Assembly (NCBI GenBank): GCA_021442845.1
Contig: JABUSD010000327.1
Span: 1-6,514 of the forward strand
Origin: Holdemanella sp.
GTDB taxonomy: Bacteria > Bacillota_I > Bacilli_A > Erysipelotrichales > Erysipelotrichaceae
Reading direction: 5' to 3'
Length of the DNA: 6,514 nucleotides
The translations under genes and the position numbers were made by a program. Positions 1 to 6,514 of the stretch are shown here, in pieces. Every line of letters starts with the position of its first letter. Position 1 is the stretch's first letter. The notes beneath the pieces are model-generated. The model was not told where the DNA came from, made no database searches, and saw only the letters and a program-made list of their open reading frames with translations.

Positions 1-81
1 TATCGTTTCTTTTTCAAATGGGCATAGTGTACGTACAGAAATGACTGTATCGCTAAATTTTGTGATTGCTTCTATTTTCAT
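1..81 (-). CDS. 5' end of an unidentified gene, cut by the window edge
   Basis: Only the first 27 codons are in the window, starting at an ATG read from 81 to 79 and open to the left edge. The peptide begins MKIEAITKFSDT and continues with VISVRTLCPFEKETI. An AAAGGA ribosome binding site lies at 86-91, 4 nt before the ATG. There is no signal peptide or membrane segment in the visible part. I do not recognise the family from so few residues. The gene starts only 18 nt beyond the U-tract of the preceding terminator, so it is either expressed by read-through or from a promoter inside the end of the upstream gene that I could not identify. The RBS and uninterrupted frame support a real gene; the function is unknown. 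Confidence 0.6.
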   Translation of the reverse strand, partial: MKIEAITKFSDTVISVRTLCPFEKETI

Positions 82-99
82 ATATTCCTTTCCCAAGCC

Positions 100-127
100 A
101 AAAAAAAGAAGACCTAGTCTTCTTTTT
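100..127 (-). terminator. Rho-independent terminator after the wall-binding hydrolase gene
   Basis: A perfect 11-bp inverted repeat (103-113 pairs with 117-127) encloses a 3-nt loop (114-116). On the minus strand it is followed by an unbroken run of U (107-100, shared in part with the stem). It begins directly after the stop codon at 128-130. The stem is AU-rich at its base, and because the arm opposite the U-run is A-rich, the plus-strand reading also ends in a short T-run. It could therefore work weakly in both directions. Confidence 0.85.
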
Positions 128-1354
128 CTAGCCTATATGTACATATCCAATTAATGCGTTTGCACAAGAGACAGATGAAACCTTTGTTGTATATCCATCC
201 CATCCACCATGTACTGCCTGTCCATTACCGATATAGATTGCAACGTGTCCACTATATACAATGATATCGCCTGGCACTGGACTACTTGTCAATGTTCCTA
301 AAGATAAGTAACCTTCTGGCCATCCATGATAATAGATACCAGCAGCTGCAAGTGAATTTGAAACCAATGATGTACAATCCTGAGTAACACCAATCTGTGA
401 TAAAGCAGCCGCTGCAATGCTTGAACCGTTTGCACTATAGCTTGGTGTGCTTGGTGGTGTATATCCTGAATTCGAACTTCCTCCACCCTGGCTTGTACTC
501 TGTGAACCGCCATTGCTGCTTGCCTGCGAATTGCTAGAACTGTTATTCTGCTGTTTTGCTGGCTGTTCTTCCTTTTCAGGTTCTTCCACGATAACGATTT
601 CCGTTGCGATACCATTCTTGGCGATGCGATATCCATCCTTTGTTGTATCTGTCAACATTTTTCCTGTTTCATCAAAGAAATAGATATTTCCATCAATTGT
701 AAGTGGCATATCACGAACGATTCGTCCATCGGTTGTATAATAGTACCATTTACCATCATATTCTTTCCATCCTGAGTTGAATGTACCATCCTGATCTAAA
801 TACCATGTTGTACCATTCCACTCTACAGAACCTGTAACCATTTTACCTGTTTCATCAAAGTAATATTGTTTTTCATCGATTACTGTCCATCCCGTTGTAA
901 TCTTTCCGGAATTATCCAGATAATATTTGAATCCGCCTTCTTCAAGCCATTTTTCAGATTCAATAAATCCTTTTTCATCATAATATGATGTTTTTTCATC
1001 GTTCCAACCATGTTGTAATTCATGATCAGCACGGAAGTTGTAAGTTTCTCCTTGAATATCAACTTGTCCCTTAACTGCCTTACCGTCTTCAGAGAAATAA
1101 TAAGTATCATCGGAAATAGATTGCCAGCCAAATTGCATTTTTCCATCCTTATCGAAGTAGTACAATTCTCCACCAATTTCAGTAAGTCCTGTTGCTGCTT
1201 CATGGTTTGAGCTTAGAATGTAGTAACGGTCAGCGCCTTCTCCATGCCATCCTGGTTTTTCTTCATATGCATATAGTGTTGATGCAACTGGAACACAAGC
1301 ACATAAACATAACGCAACGGCAAGAAGTTTACCCTTTTTTTCAATAAATTTCAT
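128..1354 (-). CDS. Secreted cell-wall-binding NlpC/P60-like hydrolase
   Basis: 408-residue exported protein. Residues 1-29 form a signal peptide (KK near the N-terminus, hydrophobic 10-27, likely cleavage after LYA at 29). Residues about 54-235 are nine roughly 20-residue repeats with the GW...YYFDxxGKM pattern of choline/cell-wall-binding repeats (CW_1). A Glu-rich then Ser/Asn/Gly/Gln-rich linker (252-310) leads to a C-terminal cysteine peptidase domain with Cys327 in QDCTSLV, His370 in GHVAIYIGNG and His382 in AVHGGW, the usual NlpC/P60 catalytic set. It is expected to bind the wall or teichoic acids and cut peptidoglycan stem peptides; a toxin-like or lytic role is not excluded. I chose the ATG at 1354 because GGAGAGG stands just upstream (about 1362-1368) and a signal peptide follows. 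A further 18 in-frame codons up to 1408 would start inside the promoter -35 box. Single-gene unit with its own promoter and terminator. Confidence 0.88.
   Translation of the reverse strand: MKFIEKKGKLLAVALCLCACVPVASTLYAYEEKPGWHGEGADRYYILSSNHEAATGLTEIGGELYYFDKDGKMQFGWQSISDDTYYFSEDGKAVKGQVDIQGETYNFRADHELQHGWNDEKTSYYDEKGFIESEKWLEEGGFKYYLDNSGKITTGWTVIDEKQYYFDETGKMVTGSVEWNGTTWYLDQDGTFNSGWKEYDGKWYYYTTDGRIVRDMPLTIDGNIYFFDETGKMLTDTTKDGYRIAKNGIATEIVIVEEPEKEEQPAKQQNNSSSNSQASSNGGSQSTSQGGGSSNSGYTPPSTPSYSANGSSIAAAALSQIGVTQDCTSLVSNSLAAAGIYYHGWPEGYLSLGTLTSSPVPGDIIVYSGHVAIYIGNGQAVHGGWDGYTTKVSSVSCANALIGYVHIG
650..1195 (-). repeat. Tandem cell-wall-binding repeats within the hydrolase gene
   Basis: About nine degenerate units of some 60 bp encode residues 54-235 of the hydrolase. 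The repetition is clear in protein (YYFDKDGKM, YYFSEDGKA, YYFDETGKM, WYLDQDGTF, YYYTTDGRI, YFFDETGKM) but mostly eroded in DNA. The best preserved DNA copy is a 15-bp identity, cctgtttcatcaaag, at 663-677 and 846-860, encoding the two nearly identical FDETGKM units. Units 3 and 4 (residues 96-133) are the most degenerate and lack part of the aromatic pattern. Confidence 0.8.
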
Positions 1355-1378
1355 TATTACACCTCTCCATTCATAAAG

Positions 1379-1408
1379 ACTATACCATATAGATACAAAT
1401 ATTGACAA
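1379..1408 (-). promoter_or_regulatory. Predicted sigma-A promoter of the wall-binding hydrolase
   Basis: On the minus strand, TTGTCA (1408-1403) and TATAGT (1384-1379) are separated by 18 nt, a reasonable match to the vegetative consensus. Transcription would begin near 1372, about 18 nt before the start codon at 1354, leaving just room for the GGAGAGG ribosome binding site. It lies downstream of the terminator at 1439-1475, which fits an independent transcript. Confidence 0.55.
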
Positions 1409-1438
1409 ATTCTATACCTTATATAAAAGAAAATATGT

Positions 1439-1475
1439 AAAAAATAAAGCATATTCTTTTATTGAATATGCTTTA
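1439..1475 (-). terminator. Rho-independent terminator of the groEL-like/rdgB/trmL operon
   Basis: A perfect 12-bp inverted repeat (1445-1456 with 1464-1475) encloses a 7-nt loop and on the minus strand is followed by six U (1444-1439). It sits 72 nt after the stop codon of the membrane protein gene (1548). The 72 nt between are AT-rich and show no further gene. Confidence 0.85.
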
Positions 1476-1547
1476 TATAAAGGATATTTAAATAATTTAT
1501 GGAAAAATATGTGATATTTTATTAAATTTCTGTATCTTTGTATTTGT

Positions 1548-2114
1548 TTATATATTAGATACATATGTTTCTTTAATAATATCAATTAGAAATAATCTAA
1601 GCTTTGATAAAATACTATAGATACATACTATTTCCAATACAATACCTCCAGTGGATAAAACTCTTAGAATGAGAATGACACTTTGTAAAGAGGTTGATTT
1701 AAATCCTAACAAAACTAAGACTATTGTCCATATAAAGATAGAAATCTGTTTTATAAAAAGAATAAAAGCTTCTTTATTCTTTGAGGATATCAGAATCAGA
1801 AAGATACATAGAATGCATACAATTTCCAACCCTGACATCATTGTGAATAGATTCTTCAAAGAAACAAGAATATCACTACCTCCACTTGTGATTATTTCAT
1901 AAATCCATCGAATATAGATAGAAGCGCTATATCCCTTCATATCGGGTAGAAAGGCAAAGAGATCACTATATGTATATATTTTCAATAAGCGGATGAATAG
2001 AAGCGATTGCCAGATATTCTGCCAGAATAGAAACAATAAGCCGATAATCTCCAGTACTCTTCTTCGCTTCATCCTTGTATCCAGAAAGGCATCAATCCAG
2101 TTGTAAATCTTCAA
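1548..2114 (-). CDS. Unrecognised multi-pass membrane protein
   Basis: 188 residues, which I cannot assign to a family. Residue 1 is encoded by TTG (2114-2112); the choice rests on AAAAGGAG at 2131-2124, 9 nt upstream. The N-terminus (MKIYNWIDAFLDTRMKRRRV) is amphipathic and ends in a basic KRRR patch at 16-19, followed by probable membrane spans near 20-44, 94-112, 116-138 and 146-168. The basic patch before span 1 suggests a cytoplasmic N-terminus. The loop between spans 1 and 2 (about 45-93) is the only sizeable soluble part. No catalytic motif, no Cys-rich or metal-binding site is evident. It overlaps the end of trmL by 23 nt and is the last gene before the operon terminator, so it is probably translated by coupling to trmL. 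Base composition is more AT-rich than its neighbours, as usual for hydrophobic proteins. That it is a real gene is likely; function unknown. Confidence 0.72.
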   Translation of the reverse strand: MKIYNWIDAFLDTRMKRRRVLEIIGLLFLFWQNIWQSLLFIRLLKIYTYSDLFAFLPDMKGYSASIYIRWIYEIITSGGSDILVSLKNLFTMMSGLEIVCILCIFLILISSKNKEAFILFIKQISIFIWTIVLVLLGFKSTSLQSVILILRVLSTGGIVLEIVCIYSILSKLRLFLIDIIKETYVSNI

Positions 2115-2613
2115 GCCAATGGTCTCCTTTTAACTGTTCATCGCCAGCAAGATTCGGATACTCTAACTGACGCAGGATTTCATAAACAATAATGGCTGCA
2201 CAGTTGGAAAGATTTAGACTCCGTGCGCTGGCAACCATTGGAAGGCGCATACATGTCTCTAGATGTCCCTGCAGAATCTTTTTATCAATTCCTGTGCTTT
2301 CCTTTCCCAATATGACATAGATATCTTCCGGATCCTTTGTGAAATCAAACGCGCTTGGTGGCTTATGTCCATATCGTGTCATATAGTAATAATGATCGGA
2401 TGGATTCTTACTTACAAAATCTTCCCAATTCTTATGGATATGAATATCGGCATCTTTTATATAATCCATACCTGAGCGTTTTAAATGCTTCTCATCCAGT
2501 GAAAATCCCAATGGTTCAATCAGATGGAGCCTAGAACCCGTTGCCATGCATGTACGGATGATATTCCCGGTATTCTGCGGGATTTCGGGCTCATATAATA
2601 CAACATGAATCAT
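2092..2613 (-). CDS. trmL: tRNA (cytidine/uridine-34 2'-O)-methyltransferase TrmL
   Basis: 173 residues, the usual size for TrmL (YibK/CspR), a minimal SPOUT-fold enzyme that transfers a methyl group from S-adenosylmethionine to the 2'-OH of the wobble nucleotide of certain tRNA-Leu. Visible family marks are the N-terminal VLYEPEIPQNTGNIIRTC (5-22, motif 1), ILGKESTGI (101-109, motif 2, in the place of the common FGxExxG) and MRLPM with RSLNLSNCAAIIVYEILRQ (122-149, motif 3, forming the knotted cofactor site). The start ATG overlaps the rdgB stop in an ATGA (2613-2610). Only a weak GGGGCG precedes it, so translation is probably coupled to rdgB. No odd features; the catalytic motifs look intact. 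Confidence 0.93.
   Translation of the reverse strand: MIHVVLYEPEIPQNTGNIIRTCMATGSRLHLIEPLGFSLDEKHLKRSGMDYIKDADIHIHKNWEDFVSKNPSDHYYYMTRYGHKPPSAFDFTKDPEDIYVILGKESTGIDKKILQGHLETCMRLPMVASARSLNLSNCAAIIVYEILRQLEYPNLAGDEQLKGDHWLEDLQLD
2124..2131 (-). promoter_or_regulatory. Ribosome binding site that fixes a TTG start inside trmL
   Basis: AAAAGGAG on the minus strand, lying within the last codons of trmL, 9 nt before the TTG at 2114-2112. No ATG or GTG in the right frame is near this site; the next in-frame ATG is codon 15. This makes TTG the best start for the membrane protein. Confidence 0.65.
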
Positions 2614-3188
2614 AATTTATCGCCCCATTCCGCTAAAAACATTTCCAATGCCTTTCCTCTATGGCTGATGGAATTCTTCATATCTTCACTCACATTGGCT
2701 AGTGTTGTACCAAATGGAGGGTAATAGAAGATAGGATCAAATCCAAATCCTTTATTTCCTAACGGACGGTCATAGATTTCTCCTTCGACAGTGGCTCTAT
2801 ATGTATAAGGGTTGCCCTCTTCATCGATAAAGGCAATGACACATACATAACGGGCAGTACGATCTTTTCCTTCTACCGCATCCATAATGGCCTGATTCTT
2901 AATATCATAGCTGGTATCTTCTCCCATCCAGCGGGCTGAATGAACGCCTGGCTTTTTATCCATGGCATCTACTTCAATACCTGAATCATCACTGAATACT
3001 GGCTGATGGATTACATTGTATAGGCTCATCGCTTTGATTATGGCATTCTCTTCAAACGTCTTGCCATTTTCAATGATTTCAATATCCTTGTCTAAATCCT
3101 TTAGACATTTAACTTCTACATTTTTAAGCATTCGCTGGAATTCTTCCACTTTATGAAGATTCCCGGATGCGATCCATACTGTTTTCAT
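2610..3188 (-). CDS. rdgB: XTP/dITP (non-canonical purine NTP) pyrophosphatase
   Basis: 192 residues, full length for the HAM1/RdgB family. The enzyme hydrolyses dITP, XTP and ITP to the monophosphate and pyrophosphate, keeping deaminated purines out of DNA and RNA in the cytoplasm. Family motifs seen: SGNLHK at 8-13 (nucleotide phosphate binding), TFEENA at 44-49 (metal-binding glutamates), FSDDSGIEVDA at 65-75 (with the catalytic-base aspartate in DDSG), GFGFDPIF at 147-154 and SHRGKA at 175-180 (base recognition). The start ATG follows a very strong AGGAGG site that overlaps the stop codon of the GroEL-like gene 10 nt upstream, and the end overlaps trmL by 4 nt. It is clearly in the same transcript as both. 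In many Firmicutes rdgB sits beside other housekeeping genes; here the upstream partner is a chaperonin. Confidence 0.95.
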   Translation of the reverse strand: MKTVWIASGNLHKVEEFQRMLKNVEVKCLKDLDKDIEIIENGKTFEENAIIKAMSLYNVIHQPVFSDDSGIEVDAMDKKPGVHSARWMGEDTSYDIKNQAIMDAVEGKDRTARYVCVIAFIDEEGNPYTYRATVEGEIYDRPLGNKGFGFDPIFYYPPFGTTLANVSEDMKNSISHRGKALEMFLAEWGDKL

Positions 3189-3198
3189 ATCCTTCCTC

Positions 3199-3201
<3 letters not shown>
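3189..3201 (-). promoter_or_regulatory. Stop codon fused to the rdgB ribosome binding site
   Basis: The TAG stop of the GroEL-like gene (3201-3199) forms the first bases of TAGGAGGAAGGAT, the ribosome binding site of rdgB, directly before its ATG. Such an arrangement favours handing over of ribosomes from one gene to the next. The same TAGGAG design occurs at 5227-5222, between the lipoprotein and HesB-like genes. Confidence 0.8.
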
Positions 3202-4821
<1,620 letters not shown>

Positions 4822-4839
4822 CTATTTAATATCAGTCCT

Positions 4840-4848
4840 ATTATAACA
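4840..4848 (-). promoter_or_regulatory. Extended -10 promoter of the GroEL-like gene
   Basis: TGTTATAAT on the minus strand is a perfect TGnTATAAT extended -10 element. No good -35 box lies 16-18 nt upstream, where the terminator hairpin stands, as is common for extended -10 promoters. Transcription would start near 4833, giving a leader of about 27 nt before the ATG at 4806, with the GAAAGGGG site (4822-4815) inside it. The element overlaps the U-tract of the preceding terminator. No CIRCE operator is present. Confidence 0.65.
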
Positions 4849-4878
4849 AAAAAGTCTTAAAGATTTCTCTTTAAGACT
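4848..4878 (-). terminator. Rho-independent terminator after the HesB-like gene
   Basis: A perfect 11-bp inverted repeat (4853-4863 with 4868-4878) closes a GAAA tetraloop on the minus strand, a stable GNRA loop, and leads into six U (4853-4848). It starts 6 nt after the stop codon of the Cys-rich HesB-like gene (4885-4887). It separates the right-hand operon from the GroEL-like operon. Confidence 0.9.
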
Positions 4879-4884
4879 CAATTA

Positions 4885-5217
4885 CTAACAACAACCTGAG
4901 CAGCCAGTGCATCCGCATGAATCATCGTCACCACAGCTTGAGCCACATCCGCATCCACATGAACCTGCATTCAAATTATATAGGACAAGACTACCTTGTG
5001 TATAATCTAGACCAATATCCTGCAATAGGACAAATGTCTGATGATCCATCATGACATTTAAGCCATTGATAATCATATCTGGTTCTGAAACAGCGGCAAT
5101 ATCCATTGTGATCTGTGTATTCATGCCTTCACCTGTAGAAGCAAATACGATTGCGTTCATATTCTTTTCTTCTAACATGGCTTTTAATACATCTCTTGCG
5201 TTATCTGTAATCTGCAT
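4885..5217 (-). CDS. HesB/IscA-like protein with a cysteine-rich C-terminal tail
   Basis: 110 residues. The first 86 resemble an A-type iron-sulfur carrier (HesB/IscA fold): MQITDNARDVLKAML at the start, a STGEGMN segment near 27-33 in the place of the IscA SGCSGM loop, and LNAGSCGCG near 82-90 matching the C-terminal CGCG motif. The first of the three IscA cysteines is absent (Glu30 stands there). Residues 87-110 instead hold nine cysteines (87, 89, 91, 95, 101, 103, 106, 109, 110) mixed with Gly, Ser and Asp; there is none before 87. This suggests binding of Fe, an Fe-S cluster or another thiophilic metal in the cytoplasm, but the exact role is inferred. The AGGAG site overlaps the stop codon of the lipoprotein gene 7 nt upstream, so the two are co-translated. 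A terminator follows at once. Some relatives in databases bear uninformative names; treat any such name with care. Confidence 0.75.
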   Translation of the reverse strand: MQITDNARDVLKAMLEEKNMNAIVFASTGEGMNTQITMDIAAVSEPDMIINGLNVMMDHQTFVLLQDIGLDYTQGSLVLYNLNAGSCGCGCGSSCGDDDSCGCTGCSGCC

Positions 5218-5224
5218 AATTCTC

Positions 5225-6136
5225 CTATTCTACAATTAATCCTTCTGGTAATTGAATATTAAAGATAGCTAAGAAACTTTCAATATCTGTTTTTGCTTCT
5301 TTTCCTAATACATAACGGATATTCTGTGCATCCCAGCTCTTTACAGCAACCTGTGTTGCTGGTAAACCTAGTTTATCGACACCGATTGTATCGATTGTTT
5401 CGGTTAATTTTGTTTCATCTGCATCTTTGATGAATGCGCTGATTGCATCTGTTACTCTTGATACATCTTTTCCACTCTTCACAAACATGCTTGCCTGTGG
5501 ATATCCAACGGTTTCCAATCCTTGTGCTTTGGCAAATGCAGTCTGTAAGTTCATTAATACCGTTAGATTCTTATCCAGTTCTTTTGCCTTTGCGATTGTT
5601 GCGGTAGCAACTGGCTGAGCAAGTAAGGCAACATCTACTTTTCCACCCAATAGGTTCTGCTGTGCTTCCTGTACACTTCCAAAGAAAGTTACATTTGGTG
5701 ATAAGTTTTCTGATTTTGCGACATTATTGAATACAAGACCTGGTACAGCACCTTCTCCAAAAGCACCGATTGTGATATCCGCAGATTTTACATCCGTTCC
5801 TTCTGGTCCAACTAGATATAAGTTACCCCAAGTTAATACAGCTTCTAGATTATAGGCAGGATTTTTTGTATACAATTTAGCGCCTAGATTTGTTGGTGCT
5901 ACGATAATATCATACTGGCTGTCTTCTTTTGATAATTCAGCTGTCAATACATCGGTTCCTTCAACATAATCGATTGTAACATCTTCTAATCCATAAGCAC
6001 CCATAATGGCTAAAGCAGGAGCTCCTGTTGGACATAAAATACTGACTGGTTCTGCTTTCTTTGGCTGTTGTGTACATGCAACTAGTCCAAGTGATAATGC
6101 AGCAGCTAAAAAAGCTTTTCCTAATTTTTTAATCAT
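5225..6136 (-). CDS. Solute-binding lipoprotein of an ABC transporter (TauA/SsuA/NMT1-like)
   Basis: 303 residues. Residues 1-20 are a lipoprotein signal peptide (KK at 3-4, hydrophobic 9-19) ending in the lipobox LVAC, with Cys21 as the lipidated residue, so it is anchored to the outer face of the membrane. The mature part has the look of a periplasmic-binding-protein type II fold of the COG0715 kind: VSILCPTGAPALAIMGAYG (31-49), YDIIVAPTNLGAKLY (75-89), then a hinge and second lobe with GSVQEAQQNLLGGKVDVALLAQP (about 153-175). The ligand cannot be read; aliphatic sulfonate, pyrimidine or similar small molecules are typical for the family. No permease or ATPase gene is in the window. The ATG at 6136 is chosen for the GAGG site 7 nt upstream and the signal peptide behind it; 17 more in-frame codons (to 6187) would abut the upstream stop. 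It lies 51 nt after the TM1266-like gene and 7 nt before the HesB-like gene, probably in one operon. Confidence 0.85.
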   Translation of the reverse strand: MIKKLGKAFLAAALSLGLVACTQQPKKAEPVSILCPTGAPALAIMGAYGLEDVTIDYVEGTDVLTAELSKEDSQYDIIVAPTNLGAKLYTKNPAYNLEAVLTWGNLYLVGPEGTDVKSADITIGAFGEGAVPGLVFNNVAKSENLSPNVTFFGSVQEAQQNLLGGKVDVALLAQPVATATIAKAKELDKNLTVLMNLQTAFAKAQGLETVGYPQASMFVKSGKDVSRVTDAISAFIKDADETKLTETIDTIGVDKLGLPATQVAVKSWDAQNIRYVLGKEAKTDIESFLAIFNIQLPEGLIVE

Positions 6137-6187
6137 TTCTTTTCCTCTTTTCCTAGTTCTAACTGGATTAGAGATACAGAAAAACAA

Positions 6188-6433
6188 TTATTCTTTTGTC
6201 ATGATTGTCTTGACGGTTACATCTTTCAATCGTCCAATCTTTCCTGACATCTTATTAATTGTATCCAATGGTGCATCCATTGCCACTGAAATCAAATTCA
6301 CATTTTTTTCACGATAAGGAATTCCCATTCGACCAATAATATAATTTCGGTATTCATGTAAAATCGCATTGACCATGTCAACAGACTCAGGATTCTTTAC
6401 AAGAATACCAATTAAAGATACACGCGTTTCCAT
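6188..6433 (-). CDS. TM1266-family putative regulator of the iron-only hydrogenase system
   Basis: 81 residues, the usual size for this family of small proteins found with [FeFe]-hydrogenase maturation genes (hydE, hydF, hydG) in anaerobes. Recognisable features are RVSLIGILVKNPESV at 4-18, the highly characteristic YIIGRMGIPYREKNV at 31-45, DAPLDTINKMSGKIGRL at 53-69, and DVTVKT near the end. The pattern suggests a single beta-alpha-beta-beta-alpha-beta ferredoxin-like (ACT/NikR-C-like) domain with no DNA-binding part of its own. The regulator role is a family-level proposal, not proven. The ATG is preceded by GGGAGG (6444-6439). No hydrogenase gene is visible in the window; it heads the visible operon with the lipoprotein and HesB-like genes. 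The 81 bases to its right hold no convincing promoter or gene. Confidence 0.88.
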   Translation of the reverse strand: METRVSLIGILVKNPESVDMVNAILHEYRNYIIGRMGIPYREKNVNLISVAMDAPLDTINKMSGKIGRLKDVTVKTIMTKE

Positions 6434-6514
6434 GTCTACCTCCCAAATATAATAAATGTAATCGATGAAAGTAATAATACGTTTTTATCTTATGCTATTA
6501 AAAGGCAAAATAAT

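Noticed and set aside
135..146. Perfect 12-bp palindrome ATATGTACATAT considered as an operator
   Set aside because: It lies in the last codons of the hydrolase gene (Tyr-Val-His-Ile), where chance and codon content explain it; nothing else supports a binding site.
1292..1309. Possible lipobox (LCAC, Cys20) in the wall-binding hydrolase
   Set aside because: Cys at the -2 position is atypical, and the hydrophobic region continues well past it to a good signal peptidase I site after LYA. Wall binding by repeats also makes lipid anchoring unnecessary.
1355..1408. Upstream in-frame start giving 18 extra N-terminal residues on the wall-binding hydrolase
   Set aside because: The extension would begin within the -35 box of the predicted promoter, has no ribosome binding site, and would bury the signal peptide. 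The ATG at 1354 has GGAGAGG and a signal peptide directly after it.
4853..4878. Inverted repeat near the chaperonin promoter considered as a CIRCE/HrcA operator
   Set aside because: The arms do not match TTAGCACTC/GAGTGCTAA, the loop is 4 nt rather than 9, and the U-tract marks it as a terminator.
6137..6187. Upstream in-frame start giving 17 extra residues on the lipoprotein
   Set aside because: It would place a charged stretch (RTRKRGKE) before the lipoprotein signal and lacks a ribosome binding site. The ATG at 6136 has one and gives a normal 20-residue signal peptide.
6445..6514. Promoter for the TM1266-like gene in the right-edge AT-rich stretch
   Set aside because: TATTAT hexamers occur on the minus strand, but the only -35-like TTGCCT lies 23 nt from the nearest, too far. 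The real promoter may be beyond the edge or the gene may be internal to a longer operon.

Overview
The window is AT-rich DNA from a low-GC Gram-positive bacterium (Firmicutes/Bacillota). The evidence is strong AGGAGG-type ribosome binding sites, Rho-independent terminators with U-tracts, a lipoprotein with a standard lipobox, and a secreted protein with choline-binding-type wall repeats. The [FeFe]-hydrogenase-associated TM1266-type protein points to an anaerobe, possibly a gut Erysipelotrichia or clostridial relative. That last placement is an impression from gene content, not a measurement. Every gene I can support lies on the minus strand, so transcription runs from the right edge to the left edge.

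Right block (6433 to 4885): a small TM1266-family putative regulator of the iron-only hydrogenase system, an ABC-type solute-binding lipoprotein, and a HesB/IscA-like protein with a nine-cysteine tail. They are closely spaced and end at a hairpin terminator (4848-4878). The common theme may be iron-sulfur or hydrogenase metabolism, but the lipoprotein's ligand cannot be read from the sequence.

Middle block (4806 to 1548): a chaperonin of the GroEL family, then rdgB (XTP/dITP pyrophosphatase), trmL (tRNA wobble 2'-O-methyltransferase) and an unrecognised membrane protein. The genes are packed or overlapping: 10 nt gap, 4 nt overlap, 23 nt overlap. An extended -10 promoter lies inside the U-tract of the preceding terminator, and the block ends at a hairpin at 1439-1475. 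The GroEL homologue is the most unusual item. It carries alanine where the family has the catalytic aspartate (D398 of E. coli GroEL), the same substitution used in the laboratory to make an ATP-hydrolysis-defective GroEL. It also differs at inter-ring and GroES-contact positions, has no GGM tail, and has no groES beside it.

Left block (1354 to 1): a secreted wall-binding NlpC/P60-like hydrolase with its own promoter and terminator, followed by the first 27 codons of a gene that runs off the left edge. No rRNA, tRNA, CRISPR array, insertion sequence or riboswitch was recognised. No gene-free stretch exceeds 300 bases; the longest is about 190 bases (1355-1547) and holds a promoter and a terminator.
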